From Linum tenue (Eukaryota; Streptophyta; Magnoliopsida; Malpighiales; Linaceae), in NCBI GenBank assembly GCA_946122785.1, contig CAMGYJ010000006.1:43172066-43236065 (forward strand): DNA of 64,000 nt, written 5' to 3'. Each line of letters begins with the position of its first letter. Positions within the stretch are counted from its first letter, which is position 1. A model generated the notes under the pieces. It was not told the DNA's origin. It searched no databases and was given only the letters and a program-made list of their open reading frames with translations. A program made the position numbers and the translations under genes. Positions 1 to 11,645 of this stretch are shown here, one piece after another.

Positions 1-278
1 AATTTATCGTTTTGTGATCCAAAAACAATTTTTTGAAAATATTTCTTATTTTCAACTAAAATTTGCAGAAGTGAATTGTAAAATTGTTCACGATAACTAA
101 CCATGACTAGTATTTAATCACGGGAAATTAAGACTAAAAAACACGTAAACCAATTCCTGTGATAAGAACTATACAATCGAATACGGTAATTTTTCGCGTG
201 ACTACTAGTATACTTCTTAGTACGGCAAAAAATCTCGTGAATAGCATCCCATGACTAGAAAACTGCTTTCCTGTAGTG
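1..278. mobile_element. CACTA (En/Spm-like) transposon, one terminus
   Basis: The stretch ends in CTTTCCTGTAGTG, the reverse complement of a CACTACAGGAAAG terminus typical of CACTA elements, and is followed by GTA, a plausible half of a 3-bp target duplication. Several short subterminal repeats of the type CATGACTAG lie within the last 200 bases (around 103, 200 and 252), as expected for CACTA ends. The rest of the element lies before the window. The flank after 278 resumes a sequence that is also found at 41289, so this element was inserted in a hAT-family copy. Confidence 0.6.
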
Positions 279-480
279 GTATGTTCTTCTCAATGACTGA
301 ATACAAAATTGACTTAACTAACATTCTTCACATAACATACGTTATAGCTTATACTAACAATTTCATAACATATAACTATAGTATAGGGTATAGGGTCATG
401 GTTTAGAGTTCAGTGTTTGCATGTTTGGGTTATGGACTTATGGTTGTGATTTAGGATAGTGTATGGTTGATGGTTAAGGT

Positions 481-546
481 TAGTTATAGGTTTCAGATTT
501 AAAATGGTGTTATAGGGTTAGGGTTTATGGTTAGGGTTTAGGGTTT
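481..546 (+). repeat. Degenerate telomere-like TTTAGGG repeats inside hAT copy A
   Basis: Several GGTTAGGGTTT and AGGGTTTAGGGTTT units occur here, with looser TATAGGGTATAGGGT units at 385-400, 965-990 and 1245-1260. The same segment is present at 41560-41585 in the related element, so it belongs to the transposon and is not a chromosome end. Confidence 0.55.
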
Positions 547-1904
547 ATTCCTGGTTATGCTTTATGATAGATATTTTGGTTTTTATAGTTTATTAATTAA
601 TTTGATTTTAACAATTAGTTTAACATGTGAATGTACATCTTAAATATATCATATTCAAGTGACATTCCGACCAACGGATCGAACAACAAATTAGTATTTT
701 TGTGAAAAGAAAGAAGGAAACAAATTTGGTGTTTTCAATTTTTTGGTTTTTCATAATTTTAGCTTTTGAAATATGAATCTTTAACTTTTATATGGAGGAC
801 ATGACTAGTTAAAATTATTCTTATATGCTTTGAAGGCTAATATATATATATATGTATGTAATTGTTTATGGGCTAATAAAGAAATTAACCATTAGTTACA
901 ACAATTTATACTAAACTTGATAAGTAATCTTTGACGGTTCGTTGTTTAGGATATAAAGTATATGTTTAGGGTATAGGGTATAGGGTATAAGGTACATATG
1001 GTTTAGGGTGTATATGGTTAGGGTATAAGATATTGATGGTTTTGACGGTAGGAGATCCCTTTTTAATTTATGTTTATGGTACGTGGTTAGGATACAATGT
1101 ATGTGGTGTAAAGTATAAGATATATGGTTAAGGTATAACAATTAGCAAATATCACTTTTTATCTATATTTTGAAAATCAAAGTATGAATTTCACTTTTAA
1201 ATTAACTATACTAGCAAAATCACAACTCAAAGACATATGGTTAGGGTATAGGGTATAGGTTATGTGGTTAGTGTATAATGTATTGATGGTTTAGGGTATA
1301 CAATCAACAACATATACTAACTTAATATTGTTGATTGAGGGTAAGGCTAACTGTATAGGATATAGGCTGTTGAGTAAGTTATGATTGAAGTAACAATAAT
1401 TTTACTAAATTTGATAGCTAATCTTTAATGGTTCAATTTTTAGGATAATTCGAACAATTTTTCAAATAACTCGTTTGGCAACAGTTTACTGAAATTATTT
1501 GGGCAATGAGTTATTTCGAAATAACTCCTTTTATCACTATGCTTTTGCCAAATACCACACGCCAAATACCAGATTTGCATGGTTATACTAAACGAGATAC
1601 TTTAATCCAATTACTACTGAATTAATACTAAAATATCAAATAAACAATTAATGGTGTCTTTTGGTTGCAAATATTGATATCACCATTACTATTAGTTATA
1701 ATACTTTACCAATTATGATTAATTACATAACAAGTTTGCAAGTCATACAAATTGATTTAACATTTTGACTAGTTTTTTTCAAAAAAATAAAGTACATATA
1801 TACGAGGTAGAAATAAATTGGTTAACAAGTTGAGAAAATATTTTAAATTAGTGTAATAAAATGTGTAAGTTGGTAATGAGTAATGAGTTAAGTTACTTGA
1901 TGCG

Positions 1905-2144
1905 CTGGCCCGAACAACCCGAAACCCGATCCGCCCACAACCCGCCCGACCCAAAACCCGATGAACCCGCAACCCGATTTGCCCGCAACCCGATTGAACC
2001 CGAACCCGATGAACCAGCAACCCGACTAACCCGCAACCCGTTTGAACCCGAACCCGATGAACCCGAACCCGACTAACCCGCAACCGACTAACCCGCAACC
2101 CGTTTGAATCCGAACCCGATTGAACCCAGCCCGAACCCGCCCGA
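1905..2144. repeat. CCCG(A/C)ACCCGATT minisatellite, terminal array of hAT copy A
   Basis: Imperfect tandem units such as AACCCGATTGAACCCG and AACCCGACTAACCCGC repeat for about 240 bases and stop next to the terminal inverted repeat. Equivalent arrays occur at 14092-14325, 40075-40318 and 42902-43168. Open frames across the array are compositional artefacts. Confidence 0.8.
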
Positions 2145-2161
2145 TTGACACCTATACTCAC

Positions 2162-2845
2162 TAGGGATGGCAGTGGGTCGGGTTTTACCAAACCCAAACC
2201 CATGGGTTTATCCATGAAAAAAACCCAGGGTAAAACCCATTGGGTTTGAAAAACTCAAACCCAACCCAACCCGCTAGGTATCCGCGGGTTCATGGGTAGC
2301 CATGGATTTTTGTCGTAAAAAATTACAATAACAAGTTCCTATCAAAATTAAAGCCAAATATCAATCTCTCAATACAAATTGTTCATATATAAAACACCAT
2401 TCTAGAAAATTCAAGCAAATCACTAATTAACTATACAAATTGTTCAACACCAATCTAGAAAACTCAAGAAAATTGAAGTAAATCACAAATTATCCATAAA
2501 TAACATGATTAATTGAAAACTTCTTCCTTTCAATTAAGTTTCTTCACTCTCCACTCGATAACATCAACTTCATTCTACACAATTACAAAGAAAAAATTAG
2601 ACATGTCTCCACAAACATAAATAAGATTAGTTGTTTAGAATATTAAATATACCGAGAAAATTAATTATATGAGTGTGGGCGGGTACCCATGGGTCGGGTT
2701 TACCTAAACCCAAACCCAACCCAATGAATAGTGAACGAGTTTAAACCCAAAACCCGATCCAAAACCTGTCAACACGAATTTTACCCGCATTGATCGAGTT
2801 GGGTCAGGAGGGTACCCGTGGGTTCGGGTTTTGTTGTCATCCCTA
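2162..2845. mobile_element. Non-autonomous hAT element (684 bp) with 8-bp target duplication
   Basis: Terminal inverted repeats TAGGGATGGCA (left) and TGTCATCCCTA (right) are flanked by ATACTCAC and TTACTCAC, an 8-bp duplication with one mismatch. Subterminal AACCCAAACCCATGGG-type repeats occur at both ends. The interior is AT-rich and non-coding. A close copy starts at 53596, with its later part at 60070-60156. It abuts copy A and probably inserted at that element's edge. Confidence 0.8.
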
Positions 2846-3487
2846 TTACTCACCATAAGGTTATTGATCTGATTCGTTCCCGACTCTCTCTTATCTCTGA
2901 CCGTAAAGTCAGATGTCGGTATTGAGTCTGTACAAGTTACTATTGTTAACTTATATAGAACGTTTCTTTGTTTTGAGCGGAAAAGGATATACTTAGGTAG
3001 CACTAGCGGTCAAATATCTTTTTTTTATGGTATAAAATGTCTAAATATCCAGGCATCTGCAATGCCAAAACAAGAAACAAAGTTGTATTGTGCCAATTTC
3101 CCCTAAACAAAGATTTTTTGAAGTGTCAACTAACGGTCAAACGAACGGAAAGTTGACGATTTGGATATTAGATTGTTTTCGAAAAAGTTTGGCTATTATA
3201 TTATTTAAAATGAAAGGTTTGGATATTAAATTGTATTTTTTTTATTGGGATGGAAAGAGCGTGTGTATTTTACTATTTTTCTTTCGCGTTGGAGTTAAGC
3301 CCAATAATAAAGCAATGCCAGGCCCAAGAAATGGTCACTTACGGCTAGAATATCGGGTACCGGGGGAGGAGAGAGGAACCTAGAACATTGGGGGAGGGGA
3401 AGGAAAGAGAAAAAGTAAATAAGCGCGAAATCGAAGTCGCGCTTCTGTTGCAGAGCGGCAAGAAAAAGGTTCGGCAAATCTTTCTGA
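2846..3487. other. Upstream flank of the FRIGIDA-like locus, no gene seen
   Basis: About 640 bases of single-copy-looking DNA. The last 120 bases are purine-rich and run into the position where the MITE at 3488 entered. Reading across the MITE joins this stretch to the 5' leader at 4606, so it probably holds the promoter and leader of the plus-strand FRIGIDA-like gene. No convincing TATA box was found. Confidence 0.4.
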
Positions 3488-4605
3488 GGGGTCGTTTGGA
3501 TGAGTTATTGCTACGAGTTATTTGGTACCAAATAACTCATTGTGAGTTATTCGGGACCAAATAACTTATTTGGCATAACAAAAGTTGAATGTGGTATTTA
3601 AGCATGAGTTATTCCGAAATAACTCAAAAACGAGTTATTGAAAATAACAGGGGGGATACCCAGTTATTTCTGAATAACGCGTTTTGCGTTAAAAACACCC
3701 TATTATGCCCCCAATCTCTCTCCTCTCTCTTTTACGCTTCTTCTCCTCTTCTTCGATTCTTCAGCCCCAAATCAAAATCCATTGAGCGGCGGAGGTTTCT
3801 TCTGCAACCTTTGAATTCCATTCTTTATGCGGATCAGTTTGAGTAGGCTGAAGCCTAGGTTGCGGCGGCGAGCGAAGGTTTCTCTGGCGGTGGCGATTCC
3901 TTCTATGGCGGCGGCGAAGAAAGGCTTCTCTGGCGACAGCGACAGCAGGAAGAACTTCCTGCAATTCCTCTCCTTCTTCTCGTTCCTCCTCCTGCAGTCC
4001 AATTCGATTGATGCGGCGGCGACTCCTTCTCTGGCGGCGGCAACGACAAGGAGAACCATCCTGCGATTCCTTCCCTCTTCTCGTTCCTCCTCGTGCGGTC
4101 CGCCTCGATCGATTCCTCTCACTCTTCTCGTTCCTTCTCTAACGGCAGCGGCGACGGTGGGAAGACTTGTATACTGATTTATGCAATCTTTCCCTTTCCT
4201 TCAATTCTGCTCTGTTTTGTCCAATCCCTAATAGATTCCACCTCTAACCATTCCTTAATTGTGCATGCGAATTCTTCCTCTCCTTAATTGAACTTTGGCG
4301 TTGTATGTATCTCTTTCTCACTAGAGACTAGTATTTCTTCCACTATCAGGCGGTGGTAGTGGTTGTGATCGATTGATGATAAAAAAAAAATTCCAGGAAG
4401 AAGGGCAATGTAAGAAGGGCAATAAAGTATTTTCGGTTTGTTTTATGAAATACCACACACAAATAACTCTTTCATCCAAACAACACAATTAAAATTAAAA
4501 TACCATATATCAATCTCAAATACCTCTGAAATACCACCAGATGAAAAAATGAGTTATTCGAACCTACAAATACTACATTGTCAATAAACTCATCCAAACG
4601 ACCCC
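3488..4605. mobile_element. PIF/Harbinger-like MITE (1118 bp) carrying exon-like GC-rich DNA
   Basis: Perfect inverted termini GGGGTCGTTTGGATGAGTT and its complement are flanked by TGA on both sides (CTGAG context), which fits the short T-N-A target preference of the PIF/Harbinger group. Subterminal repeats of AAATAACTC-type pentameric motifs follow. The middle (about 3700-4290) is different: pyrimidine-rich and then GC-rich with GGCGGCGGC triplets, resembling a captured 5' leader and first exon of a plant gene. No transposase is encoded. It lies in the leader of the gene at 4628. Confidence 0.7.
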
Positions 4606-4627
4606 TGAGTTCTTCTTCTGTAATTCT

Positions 4628-5927
4628 ATGGGAGTAGACGGAGAAAAAGGGGACGGAGAAAGTTCGTCCAGCGAGGCTCCGGCAAGTTCCAGCGGTGCCC
4701 GTTGAGGAGTTCAGCCGGCAGCTGCCTGAAAATGTCGACGGTGTGATCTCATGCTTGGATTCGGTGGTCATCAAATTGAAGAAATGTTGTGAAAGCCTGA
4801 GGAATACGAAGAGGAGGGTGGAAGGTTTCGAGCGGAATATAGAAGACTTGAAGAAGGAGCTGGCGAAGAGGAAGTCACCAGTGGAGATTGCGGCAAAGAA
4901 TATCCCGTCGGAGAAGGGCAAGGTGGAAGCTCAGGCGCTGATCGTTCTGGAGGCTCAAGCAGAAGTGAGAAAGAACCAAAGGGATCTTGAGGTACGAGAG
5001 GAGAAGCTCAAAACGAAGATCATAGAGTTCCAGGTAAGCTTAATGCTTGAATCTTGGAGAAATCGAGAGCCTATCTATGAATTAAGTGGTGGGGGGAATG
5101 AAATTGGCTGATAGAGAGGTTCGTGATTTCAGGAATATGTGGAAGCCAAGGAGGAGAGCATTGGTCAAAATGCTAAGGATGTCAAAGAAGCTGGCTATGG
5201 GTAAAGAGGTGAAAGGTACTAGTCAAACAGTGGATAGATTTGAAGGAGCACACCTTCAGCTTTTAAAGGTCATGAATGGACAAGAGCTGCAGATCTTTTT
5301 GAATGAGGGTTATTCTTTTGTGAAAGGTGATGTTGCTACATTTCTCACATTGGCAACAGATCCTGCCAAATTAGTCTTGGATGCAATCCAAGGTTTCTAT
5401 CCTCCTCATTTGGCGAAGCAAGGAGTTACATTTGAAGTCAGGAAGAGCTGCATTTTCTTATTGGAGCAGCTAGCATACTTGGCTCCTGTCATTTCCCCAT
5501 CTGCAAAAAAGGAAGCTCACGAACTATCAGCCAAATGGATGAATAAGGTGCGGGGGAATGAGTTGGACGAAGTTCTCGGTGTCCAACTTCTAGGATCCTT
5601 GTTGTTGATTACGGCTTATGGGCTTCGGTCGGATTATGGTGACAAGTTATTAGCAGTTATGTTGCGTCGCGCTTCTTGGGTAGCCAGCCACAGCCAGGCA
5701 ACCATGCTGCTGAAACACCTTGGGCTAGCACAGCGAATGGCGAGTAAGTATATTGGCATGTTTTCATTTCCTTTCAGTTGGTCTCCCCTTTCAACTACTG
5801 ACCTGAAACTTTCTTTCCTTTTCTTCCAGTTGATATTAAAGAGCTAGATGAGCAGAGCCTGTATGATGAAGCAGAGAGACTCAAGGCTAGATTTGGAACT
5901 GACATTGATATGGAGGATGAAGAATGA
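4628..5927 (+). pseudogene. FRIGIDA-like gene, frameshifted
   Basis: Family role: FRIGIDA and its relatives are plant nuclear scaffold proteins in chromatin and transcription control, best known for FLC activation in flowering time. What is seen: exon 1 (to 5033) gives a charged coiled-coil segment (VREEKLKTKIIEFQ at its end); exon 2 (5133-5743) holds the family signature FYPPHLAKQG, preceded by LATDPAKLVLDAIQG, and RKSCIFLLEQL; exon 3 (5830-5927) encodes an acidic tail ending DIDMEDEE. Both introns (5034-5132, 5744-5829) are GT-AG. The first ATG (4628) gives a serine-rich start that runs into a stop, while the coiled coil lies in another frame. A second frame break near 5195 (GGG run) separates the start of exon 2 from the FRIGIDA domain. 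A MITE sits 22 bases upstream. Two breaks argue for a pseudogene; sequencing error or an unseen splice form is the alternative. Confidence 0.75.
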
Positions 5928-5944
5928 ATGATAATCGTTTTGTC

Positions 5945-6123
5945 TTGATCAAAGAGTGCTTTGTTAGCATCAACTCCAGCTTGCTGCAGTATGCCTCCAT
6001 CTTGTCTCTAGCCATGTCAAGACTCTTTATTTTTAGACTGATGAACCAGCTCAATGCTTGAATAGAAATTTTCTGCTCTTCCACTGATTCAAGCAAGCTC
6101 TTTGCTGCGTTCGTTTCTTGGAC
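5945..6123 (-). pseudogene. Decayed coiled-coil fragment, FRIGIDA-like N-terminal type
   Basis: The minus strand reads through a charged heptad-like stretch including SLLESVEEQKISIQAL and MARDKMEAYCSKLELML, in the style of the coiled coils of FRIGIDA-like proteins. Further upstream on the same strand (to about 6420) short similar stretches such as ELKEAALSATEIS occur between stops. No start or splice structure can be drawn. It lies between two convergent FRIGIDA-like loci and may be the relic of a third tandem copy. The assignment is by style only. Confidence 0.35.
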
Positions 6124-6718
6124 TGAAGTAATTTCTGCTACTGTATTTCACTTTTAACTAGTGTCTTGACTTTTGATGGATATTTCCGTAGCACTTAGTG
6201 CAGCTTCTTTCAGCTCAAAATGATTTCAGAACTACAACTTGCAAGCAAGTCTATTGTTCCTTCACTTTCATTGTGTCTGCTGCTCTATAGAATTTTGCAA
6301 TGAACAAATTCTTTTTCATCTCCCATAAATCTTCTCCCAGCACTGCTTCGGCCTTCAATCAGTTTTGTCTTTGATTGAATAGAGCTAAGCCAACTTCAGT
6401 TCCACTTACTGCAGCGTGTCATCACAGTAAATGCTTGAATACTAACATGAGTCAACAAGAACTACTCATAATTTTGTATATGTCCGCAGACTACTACTTA
6501 TATGTCCATGAATAAATAGGTAAACAATGATTTAAGCATCATACGACTGAGTACACTCATGTCAATCACGCCTAGGGATGACCAAGCATATAAAAAGTAA
6601 CTAATACAATCGCTCAATTCAGAGGTTGAAGCAAAAAAGATAAGAAACCGAGTCAGTAAATGGCATTGCGATTGGATTGACATTAGCCTTGGAGGATGCA
6701 GAAGGAATTTCTGTCGGT

Positions 6719-8715
6719 TCAACAACGATCCAGCAAGGAAGGAGGTCCTCCAGCACCGGTTTCCAAGTTCTTGTGTGCTTCAAGTTTCTCTTCCTTCTGC
6801 TCCAGGGCTGAAATGTGGGCACCAAACCTGTCGGCCAACTCCCTGCGTTTTAGTATATTCTCGAGTCTCAAGCATATCATTTCATGACTTGCATCACGAC
6901 CTTGTGGCACAGACAGCGATTTCGAGGGCGAGGAAACTGCTTCGTTGATGGGGATAGGAGAATTGCAGCCTGCTAACACATACAAGGGAAGAGAACATTG
7001 AGTAAGGATCATAACAAACCCTAGCACAACAAGGCACAGGAATTGAACGACATTTAAAGCAGATCTCTATAACAAAATGAAAAACTCAGAGCATTGAACA
7101 CTGGTGTATGACATACAGGCTTTACTGCAAAGACTAGCTTATGATGGGAAGGAAAGTTGACCCAGTTGATTTAGGAAGTCAATTGTCCAGATTCAATACT
7201 GCTAACAAGCTGAACCAAGTATATAATTCACGGGGAATAAAGAAATTCTTCAATGAACAACTCGAATCCTTAATGAAGTGACGCAGGGCGCAAAAACTGC
7301 GCAGTGCTGATTTTTCTACCAAACAAAAGACCAAATCCATGTATCCGTTGGAGTCTCTGGGCAAAGCCAACAGTCTCACAATACAAGATCCCATGAATTT
7401 TGGGATTGTATGGGTCTGACTTACATGGTTTTTGTATCGAAATTAGACAAGAAAAACAATGTATTGTGAGAAACCATGTATTTCGAAAATGAGAGGGCAG
7501 AACGCACATCTAACAAAGCAAACCTTAAAAGAATTCTAACACCAGCTTCCCCTATTTGTGGCTGCGAACGGAAGGAATGATGAGATTCACACCTCACAAT
7601 AAAGATAACAAACAATGGTATTACTCATTGCAGCTATCACAACAGTGGAATGGAAGGCTACTCTCAAATGGCTTACCTTGGTCGCTGGATAACCTTTCCG
7701 GCAGCTGAGCTGGTGGTGAATTTGACCTTTCTGACTTCTGTGTTTTTAACAGTTTTAGGTGGTACGAAAGTAAGGCAGCGCCTTCTCTACATATTTTCTG
7801 AGCCCGCTTCTTTTCAAACTCTGAAAATGACTCCTGACCTTCTTCAGGGTCGAATTCCTTAAGCCTCTCTTCCAGCTGCTTCTCCTTCAGTTCAACATCT
7901 TTGATCCGTTTGTCAAGAATCTTGCATTTGTCCATAAGTTTTTCCTCACTCGACTTGAGCTCGTTCAACGATTTTTTCACTTTGAGTTCTAGTAACTCAG
8001 TCTCCCTCTCATCTATGTACTTCTCTCCCTTGCTCACTTCAGCCAAACGCAAATAAGGTGTCGCCACTTTCCGATTGAATTCAACCACTCTCCGCTCCAA
8101 CTCATTCTCTTTTGCTCTCAACTCATCAAAGCAACGCTTAGTATTCGATTCGATTTTTCTCCATTGTCTCTCTTCCTCATCCAACTCTCCCTCATCAGAA
8201 ATCAGTTGACTCAAACGTACCTGGAGTTCCGCCAATTGCTCCTCGAATCCCTTCTCCCTTACCCTCAGCCCGAACCGCTTCAGGCATTCCTCGATTCCCT
8301 TCTCCTTCGCCTCGACTTCCCTTCGCTTTTCCTCCAACTCTGCTTCAATGTGCTTTTTCTGGCCCGAAATCTCCCTCTTCGTCAGGAGCTCGAACGCCCC
8401 GTCCCTCGCATCGACCACCGCCAGCGTCCGTTTCGCCGCCTCGATCTCCTTCTCCACTTCTTTTTTCTTCCGCTCCAGTTCCTTCATACCTTCCTCTACC
8501 CTTCCCTCCGCTAGCTGCAGCTCCTTGAAGCGCGCTTGGAGCGCAGCAGCGGTGGTATCGAGATGCAAAGCTAAGGAGCTACACCAGGATGAACTGTAGC
8601 GGAACTCGTCGATCGCGTCCATTATGAGAGGCTGCGTCGTTCGGCGAATCGCAACCGTCATCACTACCTGCCAAGGCTGAAACTTCGACTCCGACCTCTT
8701 TAACCATGGAAGCAC
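6719..8715 (-). CDS. Coiled-coil protein, FRIGIDA-like N-terminal type, two exons
   Basis: Exon 1 (8715-7677) and exon 2 (6969-6719) are joined by a GT-AG intron with matching phase, giving about 429 residues from the first Met, or about 398 from the Met at 8622 (MDAIDEFRYSS), which looks the more natural start. Residues from about 60 to 350 are nearly continuous coiled coil rich in E, K and R, with repeated LEERxKE and EKQLEE-like heptads. Exon 2 adds a short helix (LENILKRRELADRFG) and a stop. This layout resembles the N-terminal half of FRIGIDA-like proteins, but the globular FRIGIDA domain of the neighbour at 5133-5743 is absent, so it is either a short family member or a truncated copy. 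No membrane segment or signal peptide is seen; a nuclear or cytoplasmic location is inferred. It converges on the plus-strand FRIGIDA-like pseudogene. The 5' flank at 8716-8870 has an AAACCCTAAACC motif, common in plant promoters. Confidence 0.6.
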
Positions 8716-9830
8716 GGCGCGGTCTCCAACTATCTGTTTGGCTCTGCTGATTCAAGAGGTGAGAAATCTTTCAGGGAAAAAGCTAAAATCAAGGATCTCT
8801 TATATCATTCGTCGACATCGTCTTTGGAGGAGATCATGGAAACCCTAAACCTAAAACGAGAAAGATAAATAAAAAGGTTGTTTCTTTTTTATTATTTTCT
8901 TAATCACAAAAAAAAAAAAAAAAAAAAGAGATTTTACCGTGATCAATACAAAAAACTGAAAAAAGCATAATCATTGATCAATTACACTAAATAAATTTGT
9001 TTAATGTTTTGAAATTAAAAACATATAGAAAGCTAAAATCTTAAAAATCATAGGATTATTCCCACCATAATTAGCTAATCCACTAACTCTACCTTAAATA
9101 TTTTTTAGGTATTTAATACTTAATTCAACTTTTGTTTATATTATAAAGTGAAGATAAATTTAAAATCGCAACCCAAATGTCATTACTTCAAATATTGCAT
9201 ATCGAATTGCAGTATTTAATATGTAGAAGTGATGTGGAATTCTTAACATAGAATTGATTTTTATAACTATCATAAAGCAATGATATTTTTGAACACATAA
9301 GTTTTGAGTGAATATGTGGTACGTGTGTCTTTAAGAGAGGGTAATATGGAAATGTTGAGCGAAGTTGGTTTGCCAAACACGAATGGAAAAGGTGATACTA
9401 AGGTAAACAAGCCCAAATAGTGCCCTAACCCACTAAACACTCAATATCGTCGTCTGTCTAAACCTTCCCACCGGACTACACAACTAACTAACCCTGTCCA
9501 CCTCTATTGTTATGCCAGAGCAATTTTCGGAGGTATACATATATGGAAAGGTGGAGTGTGGTTAATTTGCTGAACACGGATGGATAATGCGCTACTGATG
9601 AAACGGGCTCAAATATGCCTTCGCCAAGTAAACGCTCAACCATTTTGGTCGCTCCAAACATTTCCATCGAAATCGACACTTGGATAACCTCCTCCTCACC
9701 ATCCTAATCTCCTCTTGCCGAAGAAAATTGTACAACTCACCCTCAATCCAACGGTATCACTGCTTCGATCGACTCCCCACCAGATTGACTTGCATTGGCG
9801 GACAAGCACCAATCGCAGAGGTTGTGACGA
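8716..9830. other. AT-rich spacer, no gene
   Basis: Contains the probable promoter side of the minus-strand gene, an A-run of about 20 at 8909-8928, and then AT-rich DNA without coding potential, TIRs or recognisable repeats. Confidence 0.5.
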
Positions 9831-10851
9831 ACCCAGTTCCTTGCCTCCAATTCATGAAATGAAGGCTTACGTGTTGGTCAGTGTCATTCACTGGATTTTA
9901 TTTCCTTTATGGGGTCTTCTCTTTTATGCAAAGTTATTCGGGCTTAATTGTACACTTTTTACCCCTGCTTTCCTTAGTCGTTTGAGGCATTTGTACTCTG
10001 GGGGGTTGTTGCCTCCTTTTAGTGTGTTTTAGACTATAGCAGGTGGAACCAACCCCGGAGTCGAAAGTTGGACGAAAATGCGCAAAATAAGGTCAAAGAA
10101 TGGAGGAAACAGTAGATCGCGGTGGAAGCAGCGAGTTCATGGTCAGGGAGACCATGAACTAGAGCCGCAAACCGTGAACCGCCAGGCGTCCAGAGCCATT
10201 TTGGGTCTCACTGGACCACCGTGAACCCAAGCCAGAGACCGTGAAGTGAGTTAGTGATGTGGTGCGTCTTTGACCGAGATCACGATCCCCGCCTTGAGTT
10301 TACGATCGTGAACTGGGACCGTGATTTGAGCCGGACCTGGGTATAAAAGGAGGATTGAGCTGATGGAAAAGGGAGAGGAGACCTTGAGTGAGAAAAACTT
10401 CTTCTTCAACATTCTAGAGAGCAATGCAGTCAAAAGCGCGATTCTACCTAGAAGCGGTTGGGTGACCTAGAAGCATACAACCGTAAGCTTTTAAGTTTTA
10501 AAACTTAGTTTTTTACTACATTTGTAAGGAAAATCACGATTCTAAGTAGAATCATTTTGGTGACCTAAAGGGTAAAAGCGTAAACTTTTAAGTTTTAAAG
10601 CGCGATTTTGACTGCATTTCTAGAGAGAGAAAGTGACGAGCAAGAAGACAGAAGAAGCTAGGGTTTCACTCCAAGGCAAGGATTTGGGAAAATCTTCTCC
10701 AAAGGAAGATCTCTTCTACACAAAGGAAGAATCAAGCATCTCCGTTATGGGTTTTCTTCTTTCTCCTTGTGTTTTCCCCTCTCCTAGCATGGAGTAGTTT
10801 CCCTTTTCACTTGGTGGTTGTGAATCCTAACTTCTACCATGTGATTGATTG
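9831..10851 (+). mobile_element. Possible LTR-like retroelement debris with TATA box
   Basis: A compositional change occurs here: moderate GC, repeated GACCGTGAA-like motifs at 10150-10330, then a good TATA box GTATAAAAGG (10341-10350), followed by a leader-like segment with AGGGTTTCACTCC. This is what the U3-R-U5 part of a plant LTR looks like, but no second LTR, PBS or polypurine tract was found, so the call is tentative. It is interrupted by the MITE at 10422 and abuts the hAT end at 10860. Confidence 0.3.
10422..10617. mobile_element. Mutator-type MITE (196 bp) with 10-bp target duplication
   Basis: The inverted ends ATGCAGTCAAAA(G/T)CGCG are flanked by a perfect 10-bp direct repeat TTCTAGAGAG (10412-10421 and 10618-10627). 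The interior consists of two diverged direct copies of a block containing GATTCTA, GGTGACCTA and CTTTTAAGTTTTAAA. The target duplication length points to the Mutator group. Confidence 0.75.
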
Positions 10852-10859
10852 TATGGAAT

Positions 10860-11645
10860 TAGGGGTGGAAATGGGGTGGGTGTGGTTACCCGCCCCACAT
10901 TTTGCGGGGACCCACACCCACAAATTTACAATTATGCTATCCACAACCCGCACCACAGTGGTTAGTGAGTAACCACTACCCACTGTGGGTTTGTGCGGGT
11001 TGGGTGTGGTTACCCGCAAAAATCCATCTTTGCAAACACAGAGTTCTAGTCTCCATTAACGTATTTGTTATTCGTAACTAAACTATAGTGATATACACTG
11101 GTGTTGTTCGTGGAGATACAATTTTGTACAACGATCTTACTCAACGTGGAGATTTTTTTTTTTTAGTTTGCTATTCAACTTTTGTGTCAGAGAGCTATGG
11201 TTTCATATTTCCCCGACTAGGGGTGAAATATGACAATTAAATATGATCTTGTATTTTTTTCACACAAAAGCAAAAACATACTAATAAAAGTTACAAAAGG
11301 TGTTCACTTTTAATGAATTTATTATTCTCCGCTCTATCGATTATAGTGTTTTATAAACTAAAAAATTCTTTCATAAAACTGATTAGGTGTGACTTTTTTA
11401 TTTGGTAGCTACTCTAATTTTTATCCTCACAATTTTCACATACTATTATATTATAAAGTTAATTCACTAAATCAATATAATTAGTGTGGTTATTGTGGAT
11501 TTTGTGGGTTAACCGTGGTGGGTAGTGGATAACCACTAACCACAAAAATTGTTATTTTACTACCCACACCTAACCCACTACCCACAACTTGTGGGTATGG
11601 GGGTAACCAAAGATGCGGGTTGGTGCGGTTTGTGGATTATCCTTA
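10860..11645. mobile_element. Non-autonomous hAT-like element rich in TGGTTACCCGC motifs
   Basis: The left end TAGGGGTGGAAATGGGG is a standard plant hAT terminus. Subterminal GTGGGT/ACCCAC and GTGGTTACCCGC motifs occur at 10880-11020 and, in both orientations, at 11500-11640. The right terminus near 11640 is too diverged to fix and no 8-bp duplication was found. The middle is AT-rich without coding potential. Confidence 0.5.

Larger units (their letters stand above)
279..2156. mobile_element. hAT-like element with CCCG terminal array, copy A (right part)
   Basis: The right end reads TTGACACCTATA (2145-2156), identical to the right end of the complete copy at 40053-43181. Before it lies a C-rich array, and further in a TATAGGGT/TTTAGGG-rich interior; 285-700 closely matches 41289-41720. 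No transposase is visible. The left end is outside the window or destroyed by the CACTA insertion. Assignment to hAT rests on the 8-bp target duplication of the sister copy. Confidence 0.65.

Noticed and set aside
481..546. Interstitial telomere or chromosome end
   Set aside because: Repeats are short, degenerate and shared with the transposon at 41560-41585.
1769..2215. Long open frames on both strands over the CCCG array
   Set aside because: They are Arg/Val/Gly or Pro/Asp/Glu-rich readings of a minisatellite; the same appears in every array of the family.
9188..10032. Several 60-105 codon frames between 9188 and 10032
   Set aside because: No homology, no splice context, AT-rich random frames.
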